This document shows positions 28,338 through 36,692 of a DNA stretch of 45,448 bases, piece by piece. Position 1 is the first letter of the stretch. Every line of letters starts with the position of its first letter. The translations under genes and the position numbers were made by a program. The DNA is taken from NCBI GenBank assembly GCA_012269595.1, contig JAAXJX010000031.1, positions 41,028 through 86,475 of the forward strand, given 5' to 3'. This DNA is from Planctomycetia bacterium (GTDB lineage: Bacteria; Planctomycetota; UBA8108; UBA1146). Under the pieces are notes generated by a model, which worked only from the letters and a program-made list of their open reading frames with translations, was not told the DNA's origin and searched no databases.

Positions 28338-29561
28338 TCAGGAAGCCTGACCGCGCTTCGCCTGAAGGTTTTCATCCAGCTTGGCGAGGAATTCTTCCGT
28401 GGTCATGAAGGGGGTATCTCCACCAACCAGAAGCGCCAGGTCCTTGGTCATGTGACCCGCTTCAACGGTTTCGATGCAGACCGCTTCCAGATCCTCGGCA
28501 AACTTCTTCAGAGCATCGTTGCCGTCCATGCGGGCCCTGTGGGCAAAACCACGGGTCCAGGCGAAGATGCTGGCGATGGGGTTGGTCGAGGTCGGATTCC
28601 CCTTCTGATGCTCGCGGTAGTGGCGAGTCACCGTTCCATGGGCGGCCTCTGCCTCGACAGTATTGCCGTCGGGTGTCATCAGCACGCTGGTCATCAGACC
28701 CAGGGAACCGAATCCCTGAGCCACGGTGTCGGACTGGACATCGCCATCGTAGTTTTTGCATGCCCAGACAAATCCGCCGGACCACTTCATGGCACAAGCG
28801 ACCATGTCGTCGATCAGGCGGTGTTCGTATTCGATCCCGGCATCTTCGAAGGCAGCCTTGAACTCACTGTCGAAGACTTCCTGGAACAGATCCTTGAAGC
28901 GACCATCGTAGGCTTTGAGGATGGTGTTCTTGGTCGAGAGGTAAACGGGCCACTTCCGCTGCAGACCGTAGTTCATGCAAGCGCGGGCGAAACCACGGAT
29001 CGATTCATCCAGGTTGTACATGCCCATGGCGATGCCGGGAGCCTCGAACTGCATGACGTCGAAGTTCATCGGATCGCCCCCATCTTCGGGGGTAAACGTC
29101 ATCGACAACTTGCCCGCACCGGGAACCAGGAAATCGGTCGCCCGGTACTGGTCTCCATGAGCATGGCGACCGATGACGATGGACTGGGTCCAGCCGGGAA
29201 CGAGACGAGGCACGTTTTCACAAATGATCGGCTCACGGAAAACGGTACCCCCGAGAATGTTGCGAATGGTGCCATTCGGTGAACGCCACATCTTCTTGAG
29301 GCCGAACTCCTCGACCCGATCCTCATCGGGTGTGATGGTCGCGCACTTGACTCCCACACCATACTTCTTGATCGCCTCAGCGGCATCGATGGTGATCTGG
29401 TCATCGGTCTCGTCACGTTTCTCAACACCGAGGTCGAAGTACTTCAGCTCGACGTCGACGTAAGGAAGGATCAGACGATCCTTGATAAATTGCCAAATGA
29501 TGCGGGTCATCTCATCGCCGTCGAGTTCGACGACGGGGTTGTCGACCTTGATCTTCTCCAC
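28338..29561 (-). CDS. icd: NADP-dependent isocitrate dehydrogenase, eukaryote-like type
   Basis: A 407-residue homodimeric isocitrate dehydrogenase of the class shared with eukaryotic IDH1/2, not the E. coli Icd type. Typical segments are [55 protein letters not shown] and [19 protein letters not shown]. It converts isocitrate to 2-oxoglutarate and CO2 with NADPH in the TCA cycle. GTG 29561 has AAGGAG 7 bases upstream. It is followed on the same strand by the hydroxyproline operon, whose product is also 2-oxoglutarate. Confidence 0.96.
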   Translation of the reverse strand: MEKIKVDNPVVELDGDEMTRIIWQFIKDRLILPYVDVELKYFDLGVEKRDETDDQITIDAAEAIKKYGVGVKCATITPDEDRVEEFGLKKMWRSPNGTIRNILGGTVFREPIICENVPRLVPGWTQSIVIGRHAHGDQYRATDFLVPGAGKLSMTFTPEDGGDPMNFDVMQFEAPGIAMGMYNLDESIRGFARACMNYGLQRKWPVYLSTKNTILKAYDGRFKDLFQEVFDSEFKAAFEDAGIEYEHRLIDDMVACAMKWSGGFVWACKNYDGDVQSDTVAQGFGSLGLMTSVLMTPDGNTVEAEAAHGTVTRHYREHQKGNPTSTNPIASIFAWTRGFAHRARMDGNDALKKFAEDLEAVCIETVEAGHMTKDLALLVGGDTPFMTTEEFLAKLDENLQAKRGQAS

Positions 29562-29683
29562 GCTGGACTCCTTGAGTTTCAGGACCTTGGGGGTCGGGAA
29601 ATGTCTGTTTGTGTTTCACACTTGCAAAGGGCGATTCTAGGACTTGTACACCACCGGGGAAAGCGGACCTGACGAAGGGTTGG

Positions 29684-30508
29684 CTATCTCTGGCAACCCC
29701 TGCAGAAGAAGATAGAACGCTGGGAAACCACATCCCGGACGATTTCCCGGCCACAACGGGAGCATTCCTCCCCCTCTTGTCCATACACCTCGAAGGTATG
29801 CTGAAAATATCCGGGCTCTCCCTCGGGATTGACGAAATCCCTCAGCGTGGTGCCCCCCTTCTCCACCGCCACCTGCAAGACGTGCTGGAGATCCGCGGCC
29901 AGACTTTGATATCGCTCACGGGAGACACGCCCGCAGGCACGATCAGGACGGATTCCGGATCTCCATGCGGCCTCATTGGCGTAGATATTGCCAATTCCGG
30001 CAATGATGCGCCCATCGAGCAGATAATCGCGGAGGCGTTTCTTTTTCCCCCTTGAGGATTGCCAGAGGTGCTCCGCCAGGTCGGTCGTGGTAATGCCACC
30101 GATCGGCTCGGGGCCCAGATCTCCGATCAGCGAATGCGGCTCTCCGTCCACCTCCGCCCAGGTCACGATGCCAAATCTGCGCGGATCGTGATAACGAAGC
30201 TGACGATCCCCCTCAAGATGCCAGATGATGTGATCGTGCTTGCGGTATTCATGGGTCGGATCCGTGAGGCGCAGACTGCCGGACATTCCCAAATGCACGA
30301 GAATCGTCCCTGCCGTCGAATCGAGGAGCAGGAATTTGGCCCGCCGGCGCGTCTCCTGCCACTGAGCCCCCTCGAGCCGGATCGCAAGGTCCTCGGGAAT
30401 CGGCAGCCGCAGTTTGGGACGCCGGACCTCCACCGATTCAATCTGCAATCCCCGAATCAGGTCTGCGATGCCCCTGCGGGTCGTTTCAACTTCAGGCAAT
30501 TCGGGCAT
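29684..30508 (-). CDS. mutM: Formamidopyrimidine-DNA glycosylase
   Basis: A 274-residue Fpg/MutM enzyme that removes oxidised purines such as 8-oxoguanine and nicks the abasic site. It starts MPELPEVETTRRG, in which Pro2 is the nucleophile and Glu3 assists. It has RRRAKFLLLD, HDPRRFG, the helix-two-turn-helix GIGNIYANEAAWRSGI and a C-terminal zinc finger (CSRCG ... FFCRGCQ). ATG 30508 is chosen because Pro2 must follow the initiator Met and GGAGG lies 7 bases upstream. It is divergent from topA. Confidence 0.97.
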   Translation of the reverse strand: MPELPEVETTRRGIADLIRGLQIESVEVRRPKLRLPIPEDLAIRLEGAQWQETRRRAKFLLLDSTAGTILVHLGMSGSLRLTDPTHEYRKHDHIIWHLEGDRQLRYHDPRRFGIVTWAEVDGEPHSLIGDLGPEPIGGITTTDLAEHLWQSSRGKKKRLRDYLLDGRIIAGIGNIYANEAAWRSGIRPDRACGRVSRERYQSLAADLQHVLQVAVEKGGTTLRDFVNPEGEPGYFQHTFEVYGQEGEECSRCGREIVRDVVSQRSIFFCRGCQR

Positions 30509-30568
30509 TCGAGACCTCCAGCACCCCATCTGTGGAATTCTTCCAGAGTTTCCGGAAATCCCCGTATA

Positions 30569-30605
30569 AGGCCAATAATGGCCGAATTCACGCCGAATTG
30601 GCCAA
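30569..30605. promoter_or_regulatory. Inverted GGCCA/TGGCC repeats in the mutM-topA gap
   Basis: GGCCA-ATAA-TGGCC (30570-30583) is a perfect inverted repeat, followed by GAATTC and then by the palindrome TTGGCCAA (30598-30605). The octamer GCCGAATT occurs twice between them. Such clustered half-sites in a divergent 211-base gap could be an operator, but no known regulator site is recognised. No convincing -10/-35 pair was found for either gene. Confidence 0.3.
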
Positions 30606-30719
30606 ATTGATCGTGCAGGTGACAAAAAAGATCCCTTGCAACGACCCCCATTCAGACGTTACCCGTAATTAAACGTCGCCTTGGCGTCGTCGCAGAACCT
30701 GAAGGGATGGCCGGTAAAA

Positions 30720-33398
30720 ATGGCAAAACGCCTCGTGATCGTCGAATCACCCACCAAAGCCAAAACCATCGAAAAATACCTCGGCGGAGATTTCGTCGTC
30801 GAGGCGAGCGTCGGCCACATCCGCGATCTCCCATCCAAGGCGAGTCAGGTTCCAGAAGAGTACAAGAAGAAGCAGGTCGTCACCGGCGTGACCGACGAGT
30901 TCGAGGCGATTTACATTCTCGATGAGGACAAAAAATCGACCGTCACGGCCATCCGAAAGCGAATGCGGGATGCGGAAGAACTGTTCCTTGCCACTGACGC
31001 GGACCGTGAGGGTGAGGCCATCTCCTGGCATTTGCTTCAGGTACTGAAACCCAAAAAAGGCCTCCCTGTCAAAAGACTGCGTCTGGGACAGATCACCAAG
31101 ACCGCTCTTGAAAAAGCCATCCAGGAACCGGAAGAGCTCGATACCCAGTTGGTCGACGCTCAGGAAGCACGGCGTATGGTCGACCGCCTCTATGGATATC
31201 CGGTTTCCAATCTGCTGTGGCGCAAGGTTGCCCAGGGGCTTTCCGCCGGTCGCGTACAGACCGTCGCAATCCGCCTGCTGGTCGAACGGGAAAAGGAGCG
31301 TCTCGCCTTTGTTCCCGCCGTCTATTGGGACATGGACGCCACTTTTGGTACCGAATCCAAAGAGACGTTCGACGCCAAACTGCTGACGCTCGGCGGCAAA
31401 AGCATCGCCCAGAGCAAGGACTTCGGCGATGACGGCATACTGAAGAAGGAATCTTCAGATTGCATCGTCCTCGACGAGACTCGCACGCTGGCCCTCAAGG
31501 AACGTTTCGAGAAGGGGACCTTCAAGGTCTCCTCTCTGGAAGAGAAACCTTACTCACGCAAACCTCCCGTGCCCTTCATCACCAGTGGCATGCAGCAGGA
31601 AGCCTCCAACCGCCTCGGATTCTCCCCCTCGAGAACGATGCGGGCGGCCAATGCGCTCTTCCAAAAAGGTTTCATCACTTACGTCCGAACCGATAACTAC
31701 GTCCTCGCTCCGGAAGCGATGCAGGCGATCGGATCCCTGATCACCAAAAAGTACGGAGCAGACGAACACGCCCCGAAAAATTTCGAGCACCTCTCCAAGG
31801 ACGCGGGTGGTGAACATGAACCGATCCGCCCCTCCGATTTTGACGATCCCGCAGAAGTCGCCACCAAGGTGGGCGACGACGAAGCCCGTCTGTACGACCT
31901 GATCTGGAAGCGCACCGTCGCCAGCCAGATGAAGCCGGCTACAGGCCGAACCGTCATCGTCGAAGTGGAAGAGCAACATGAAGAAGCCGCCCGCTACCAG
32001 GCGCGCGGAACCGTGATCGATCACAAGGGTTTCATGCTGGCAGACCCGGCTGGAACCAAGGAGACCCTGCTCCCTGCGGTCGAGGTCGGAAATACCGTTG
32101 CCCTCGCAGAACTGGATCCTGAGGAACATCGTACCCAGGCCATCGGTCGCTACACCGAGGCGGGCCTGATCAAGGAGATGGAAAAGCGCGGCATCGGCCG
32201 ACCCAGTACCTACGCTTCCATCATCGACCGCATCCAGTCCGCCCAGTACTCCTTCCGCAGGAACAAGGCACTGGTTCCAACCTGGACCGCCTTTGCGGTC
32301 GTCCGACTGATGGAAGAGCACTTCTCGCAGATCATTGACTACGACTTCACACGCCGTATGGAAGACGATCTGGACGGCATCGCACAGGGCAAACTCAACA
32401 CGCAGGAATACCTGAAGAAGTTCTGGGCCGGAAATGGCGAAGCGGGCCTTGAGGGATTACTTGAATCGGGAATGGAAGTGATCGATCCTGCCGCCATCTG
32501 CCGCTTCCCGATGCCCTTCGCCGGCGGGGATCCGATCCGTTTCCAGGATGAAGACGTCGTTCTTCGAGTGGGACGCTACGGCCCCTACCTCGAAGCGGGT
32601 GAGGTTCGTGGAAACATCCCCGAAGAACTCCCCCCCGACGAGCTCGACGCCTCAAAGATTGACGAGATCATGCAGGCGGGTGCCCGCAAGGATGAACCTC
32701 TGGGTCACTGCAGTGCCACCGGCAAGCCGATCTTCCTCAAGAGCGGACGATTTGGTCCCTACGTTCAGCGGGGTGATACCGACAGTGAAGAGAAACCGGA
32801 ATTCGCTTCCCTGTTGCCCAACATGGAACCGGAATCGATCACCGCTGAGATCGCCATTCAATTGCTGATCCTCAAGGAAGGTCGTCCGGTGGGAACCTCT
32901 CCGGAAGGAGATGAGATCCGCGTCTTCAACGGTCGTTACGGTCTCTATCTGAAAGCCGGCAAGGAAACCCGCAGTCTCGAGGAGGGAGACGATCCCTTCA
33001 CGGTCAATGAGGAACGTTGCCGCTTCCTTCTCTCCCAGCCCAAGCGCCGTGGCAGAGCCGCCGCCAAACCGCCGATTCAGACCTTCGAAAATGTGGTCGA
33101 GCTGGAAGGTGCCACAATCCAGATCAAGGAGGGTCGCTTCGGTCCCTACGCCACCGATGGTGAAACCAATGCCACCCTGGCCAGCGGTATGGACCCTGCG
33201 AAGGTGACCTCTTCTGAAGCCGCCCAGCGCATCCTGGAGAAGCGCGAACGCGATGCCAAAAAGGGCAAAAAGAAGAAGAAGAAAACCGCCAAGAAAAAGG
33301 CAAAAAAGAAGGTCACCAAAAAGAAGACAACCAAAAAGAAGACAACCAAGAAGAAGACAACCAAGAAGAAGACGACCAAAAAGAAGACTTCGGATTAG
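30720..33398 (+). CDS. topA: DNA topoisomerase I with lysine-rich tail
   Basis: A type IA topoisomerase of 892 residues that relaxes negative supercoils. It begins MAKRLVIVESPTKAKTIEKY (TOPRIM, Glu9), with the acidic triad in LATDADREGEAISWHLL and the active-site Tyr321 in FITYVRTDN. The C-terminal part has four Topo C-terminal repeats (VGRYGPYLEAGE, SGRFGPYVQRGD, NGRYGLYLKAGK, EGRFGPYATDGE) in place of the zinc fingers of E. coli TopA. The last ~45 residues are almost all Lys and Thr (KKKTT repeats). ATG 30720 is preferred to an upstream TTG at 30681, although its ribosome site is weak. Confidence 0.96.
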   Translation: MAKRLVIVESPTKAKTIEKYLGGDFVVEASVGHIRDLPSKASQVPEEYKKKQVVTGVTDEFEAIYILDEDKKSTVTAIRKRMRDAEELFLATDADREGEAISWHLLQVLKPKKGLPVKRLRLGQITKTALEKAIQEPEELDTQLVDAQEARRMVDRLYGYPVSNLLWRKVAQGLSAGRVQTVAIRLLVEREKERLAFVPAVYWDMDATFGTESKETFDAKLLTLGGKSIAQSKDFGDDGILKKESSDCIVLDETRTLALKERFEKGTFKVSSLEEKPYSRKPPVPFITSGMQQEASNRLGFSPSRTMRAANALFQKGFITYVRTDNYVLAPEAMQAIGSLITKKYGADEHAPKNFEHLSKDAGGEHEPIRPSDFDDPAEVATKVGDDEARLYDLIWKRTVASQMKPATGRTVIVEVEEQHEEAARYQARGTVIDHKGFMLADPAGTKETLLPAVEVGNTVALAELDPEEHRTQAIGRYTEAGLIKEMEKRGIGRPSTYASIIDRIQSAQYSFRRNKALVPTWTAFAVVRLMEEHFSQIIDYDFTRRMEDDLDGIAQGKLNTQEYLKKFWAGNGEAGLEGLLESGMEVIDPAAICRFPMPFAGGDPIRFQDEDVVLRVGRYGPYLEAGEVRGNIPEELPPDELDASKIDEIMQAGARKDEPLGHCSATGKPIFLKSGRFGPYVQRGDTDSEEKPEFASLLPNMEPESITAEIAIQLLILKEGRPVGTSPEGDEIRVFNGRYGLYLKAGKETRSLEEGDDPFTVNEERCRFLLSQPKRRGRAAAKPPIQTFENVVELEGATIQIKEGRFGPYATDGETNATLASGMDPAKVTSSEAAQRILEKRERDAKKGKKKKKKTAKKKAKKKVTKKKTTKKKTTKKKTTKKKTTKKKTSD
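33315..33389 (+). repeat. 15-bp tandem repeat encoding the TopA Lys/Thr tail
   Basis: Five in-frame copies of a 15-base unit (ACCAAAAAGAAGACA and near copies), each encoding TKKKT. Changes are confined to A/G at one codon's third base and the last base of the unit. The repeat could gain or lose whole five-residue units by slippage without a frameshift. Confidence 0.92.
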
Positions 33399-33424
33399 TC
33401 CACCATCTTCTGTGATTCATAAAT

Positions 33425-33460
33425 CTTTTTGCAACAACGCCTTCCGTTATTGCGAAAAAG
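33425..33460. other. Imperfect inverted repeat after topA
   Basis: 33425-33439 can pair with 33445-33460 (CTTTTTGCAACAACG against CGTTATTGCGAAAAAG) with one mismatch and one bulge. It lies 27 bases after the topA stop. It may help end transcription, but the T-run is inside the stem rather than after it. Confidence 0.3.
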
Positions 33461-33516
33461 CCTGAGCCTGCTGTGTATTCGTTCAAATCATTCAATACCG
33501 TGAAAGATCCACCGGA

Positions 33517-33544
33517 TTGAAAATGGTGGACGAATGGATATAAT
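33517..33544 (+). promoter_or_regulatory. Strong sigma-70-like promoter
   Basis: TTGAAA (33517-33522) and a perfect TATAAT (33539-33544) separated by 16 bases, in an AT-rich stretch. It would start transcription near 33551, about 140 bases before the ATG of the FG-GAP protein gene. It is the best consensus promoter in the window. Confidence 0.65.
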
Positions 33545-33691
33545 ATTATTAATCGTTAAGGTTCGACTAATTTGAACCGGGCTCTGATTCGTCGACATCC
33601 AGGAAAACATTGAAGGCAGCTTCCCAATTGAAGCCTGCCTGCTGCGGATGTTGTGCACGAATTGCAGTCGAGAGAGATTGCAGGTATTCCC

Positions 33692-35770
33692 ATGCAATAC
33701 ATAAAAATAGAATCAATTTCTGCAAAGGTGTCAAACCCTTTGTCTCTGCCTGCCTCCCTTGTAATTCCACTGTTCACTCTCTCCCTGATCCACGGAGTTT
33801 TGATTTCATCCATCTCCCAGGCTCAATCTACCATTCTTCCTTTTGTGGAAGAGGCCGCGATTCGTGGACTGGATCTCTTCACCAATTCTGGAGGAAGTAC
33901 CGGTGCAGGGATTGCTTTGGTGGATATCGATCTCGATGGGGACCCCGACCTGATCTCCACCAATGGGGGATCCAATCTGAGCATCTTTGAAAATGACGGA
34001 TCTGGTTTCTTTATAGATCGCTCCCCCAACTCAAGCCCACTCGGTCTTCAAACCATGAGCTGCCTCGCTCTGGGAGACGTCGACGGTGATAAAGACCTCG
34101 ATATTTTTGTGGGGTGCTATTTCGCGCATGACCGGCTGCTTTTGAACCAGGGTAATTGGCAGTTCACTTCTACTGATTGGACCCCAGCCAACTCCGAACT
34201 GGATTACACCCGAACCAACGGAGCATCTTTATGTGATCTCAATGGGGATGACTGGTTGGATCTCATCGTTGCCTGCGGCTCGGGTACTCCGATTCAAAAT
34301 GCCAATCGTTTGTTTCTGAACGATGGCACCGGATTTTTTATCCCCGTCGATGTTCCGGTTCTTCAACTCTCAGAGCCAACCTTTCAAATAATGCCCTTCG
34401 ATTATGATCTTGATGGTGATCTCGATCTCTACGTCTCTAATGATCGCGGGCTGAACTTGGGGTACTTCAATCGATTTCTGATCAATAACAATGGAACAAT
34501 CGGGAATCCATTAACCATCTTTCCCTCCGTCGCCGTTGATTCCATGGGGGTTTGTGTTGCTGATCTCAATCTCGATGCAATGCCCGATATCTATGTGACC
34601 AGTACCGCTGACCCTCACCCTCTTTTGATCAACACCGGATACTTTCAATATGAAGACCTCTCCAGGGATTATGGTGTCAATCTGGGTGTCGTCAGTTGGG
34701 GGTGCCTGTTCTTTGATCACGGTCTCGACGGGGATCTGGATCTTCTGGTGGCTGATACCAATGCCCCGGACCGCCTCTACGAAAACGGAACCGCAACCAT
34801 ATGGGAGAACATCGCTCCCCAAACAGGCCTCAACAACCCCGGTTTCAGTGCCTGTTGGGTCAAAGGGGATATCGACGGAGACGGGGATATCGACCTCGTA
34901 AACCAAAGCTTGTGGGAAAATCTGAAAGTATTCATCCAACAGGGAACTCCCACGAAAAACTACTTCAGATTCAGGCCCCTGTATCAACCACCCAATTACC
35001 ACGGCATCGGAAGCCGGATTATGGTTTACGCAGAGAATATGGAGTTGATTTTTTCAGATCAAAAAACCACCGGAAGAAATTACAAATCCGAATCAGAATG
35101 GATCTTCCACCATGGAGTTCCCGAAGGAAAAACCATTACAGCGGTAGAAGTGTTTTATCCCGATGGTTCTCTTCGTCGATTCATTGATGTCCCCATGAAC
35201 GCCACCTGGTCCTTGCCACATCCCTTTCTTCTCGGAGATCCGGATGCGGACAGAATTCTCACTCCTGCAGATTTTTCAGCGATGTGTTCCATGCGCACGA
35301 CTGCACAAAATACCTTCGAAAGCGGATTTGAATTTTTTGACTTTGATGGAAATTTCATCATCGACGAAATCGATATGATTGATTTTGTCAAAAAAGCAGA
35401 TTGGGAAGATCAAGACTGCAATGGAAATGGCATCAGCGATTTTATGGATATCTTCTCAGGCTTCTCTGTCGACTCCAATGGCGACAGGATCCCCGACGAT
35501 TGTTTCCCTGCATTTATCCGGGGTGACCTGAATCTCGACTTCTCTGTTGATGTCGGAGACAGTTCCCTGTTGCTGTCTTTTTTGTTCCAGAACAACCCTT
35601 TGCCTTGCCTCTCAGCAGCAGACCTCACCAGAGATAATGTTATCGATCTGGGAGACTTCGCATGCCTGGCTGAATTTCTCTTTTCAGGCGGCCCACCTCC
35701 AAGCTCCCCATATCCTGATTGCGGGAATCCAATCACAGCCCTTTCCTGTGAGGATCGATCCTGTCCCTGA
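33692..35770 (+). CDS. Secreted FG-GAP/VCBS repeat protein with ASPIC domain and dockerin-like tail
   Basis: A 692-residue protein with an N-terminal export signal (LVIPLFTLSLIHGVLISSI). It carries about seven FG-GAP/VCBS calcium-binding blades, for example DIDLDGDPDLI, DVDGDKDLDIF, DYDLDGDLDLYV and DIDGDGDIDLV, which should form a beta-propeller. An ASPIC/UnbV-like segment follows (GIGSRIMVYAENMELI ... VEVFYPDGSLRRF), then EF-hand-like repeats and a dockerin-like ending (RGDLNLDFSVDVGD and DLTRDNVIDLGD, each followed by a Leu/Phe-rich helix). Function unknown; probably extracellular adhesion or scaffolding. ATG 33692 is chosen over GTG 33653. Base composition is clearly more AT-rich than that of topA or clpC. 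Confidence 0.88.
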   Translation: MQYIKIESISAKVSNPLSLPASLVIPLFTLSLIHGVLISSISQAQSTILPFVEEAAIRGLDLFTNSGGSTGAGIALVDIDLDGDPDLISTNGGSNLSIFENDGSGFFIDRSPNSSPLGLQTMSCLALGDVDGDKDLDIFVGCYFAHDRLLLNQGNWQFTSTDWTPANSELDYTRTNGASLCDLNGDDWLDLIVACGSGTPIQNANRLFLNDGTGFFIPVDVPVLQLSEPTFQIMPFDYDLDGDLDLYVSNDRGLNLGYFNRFLINNNGTIGNPLTIFPSVAVDSMGVCVADLNLDAMPDIYVTSTADPHPLLINTGYFQYEDLSRDYGVNLGVVSWGCLFFDHGLDGDLDLLVADTNAPDRLYENGTATIWENIAPQTGLNNPGFSACWVKGDIDGDGDIDLVNQSLWENLKVFIQQGTPTKNYFRFRPLYQPPNYHGIGSRIMVYAENMELIFSDQKTTGRNYKSESEWIFHHGVPEGKTITAVEVFYPDGSLRRFIDVPMNATWSLPHPFLLGDPDADRILTPADFSAMCSMRTTAQNTFESGFEFFDFDGNFIIDEIDMIDFVKKADWEDQDCNGNGISDFMDIFSGFSVDSNGDRIPDDCFPAFIRGDLNLDFSVDVGDSSLLLSFLFQNNPLPCLSAADLTRDNVIDLGDFACLAEFLFSGGPPPSSPYPDCGNPITALSCEDRSCP

Positions 35771-35884
35771 TTTCCCTCCTGCCCGTGACGCCATCTCCTT
35801 CCATTCTTTCCGGCAACCCGAAGTGATTTCTCCATTTTTCCCGACGTTGGTTTAAGATCGATGCACTGGACGAAAGGGAAAACG

Positions 35885-36664
35885 ATGGAGACTTCACTGA
35901 ATGGCAAATCCGCATTGGTCTGCGGAAGCAGTCAGGGGATCGGTCTTGCGAGTGCCGTCGAACTGGCCAGCCTCGGAGCAAGAGTGACACTCTGCGCTCG
36001 CAATGAAGCTGATCTGACGAAAGCAGTGACTGATTTACCAGGAACAGGTCATGACATTCTTGTTGCCGACTTCGATGATCCTGAACAGCTCAAACAAAGG
36101 GTGAAAGAAAAGCTCTCTGCGGGCAACACCTTTGAAATCCTCATCAATAATTCTGGCGGGCCACCGGGAGGACCACTGTTTGAAGCAGATTCAACAGAGT
36201 TTTCGTCCGCCATGACCCGTCATTTGGTATGTAATCATGTTCTTGTTCAGGAACTGGTCCCCGGTATGAAATCGAGTGCATACGGACGGATCGTCAACAT
36301 CATTTCCACATCAGTGAGGGAACCGATCCAGGGACTGGGTGTCTCCAACACTACTCGTGGTGCAGTGGCTTCATGGGCAAAAACACTCTCCAAAGAATTG
36401 GGCCCCCACGGCATCACCATCAACAGTGTGCTACCAGGTTTCACTGATACCGCCAGGCTCAGCCAGTTGATGGAAAAGAGAGCCAGTGCAGGTAACATTT
36501 CCACAGAAGATGTAAAATCCGGCTGGCTGGCCACCATTCCTCTGGGAAGACTGGCGGAAGCCTCTGAGGTTGGTGCTGCAGTGGCGTTTTTGTGCTCTCC
36601 TGCCGCCAGTTACATCAGTGGAATCTGCCTTCCGGTGGATGGTGGCAGACTGAACGTCATCTGA
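35885..36664 (+). CDS. SDR-family protein with altered active site
   Basis: A 259-residue Rossmann-fold short-chain dehydrogenase/reductase. The cofactor loop GSSQGIGLAS, the NNSGGPPGG segment and the C-terminal SYISGICLPVDGG are typical. The usual Ser ... Tyr-x-x-x-Lys triad is not: counting from the Ser of NIISTS, the Tyr position is Ser and the Lys position Arg, in GVSNTTRGAVASWAKTL. I recall a divergent SDR branch with this SNxxR pattern. The gene opens the plus-strand half of the kynurenine locus, 28 bases before the semialdehyde dehydrogenase, so a step on 2-aminomuconate or its keto product is possible. ATG 35885 with AAGGG is better than ATG 35861. Confidence 0.8.
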   Translation: METSLNGKSALVCGSSQGIGLASAVELASLGARVTLCARNEADLTKAVTDLPGTGHDILVADFDDPEQLKQRVKEKLSAGNTFEILINNSGGPPGGPLFEADSTEFSSAMTRHLVCNHVLVQELVPGMKSSAYGRIVNIISTSVREPIQGLGVSNTTRGAVASWAKTLSKELGPHGITINSVLPGFTDTARLSQLMEKRASAGNISTEDVKSGWLATIPLGRLAEASEVGAAVAFLCSPAASYISGICLPVDGGRLNVI

Positions 36665-36692
36665 GGATGAACCGATTCCGAAGGGCTGACCG

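Noticed and set aside
28452-29282. 276-codon plus-strand frame opposite icd
   Set aside because: Antisense shadow of a conserved TCA-cycle gene; no family features.
33399-33691. Small RNA or extra gene in the AT-rich gap after topA
   Set aside because: Only an imperfect inverted repeat and a promoter are visible; short frames here have no ribosome site or homology that I recognise.
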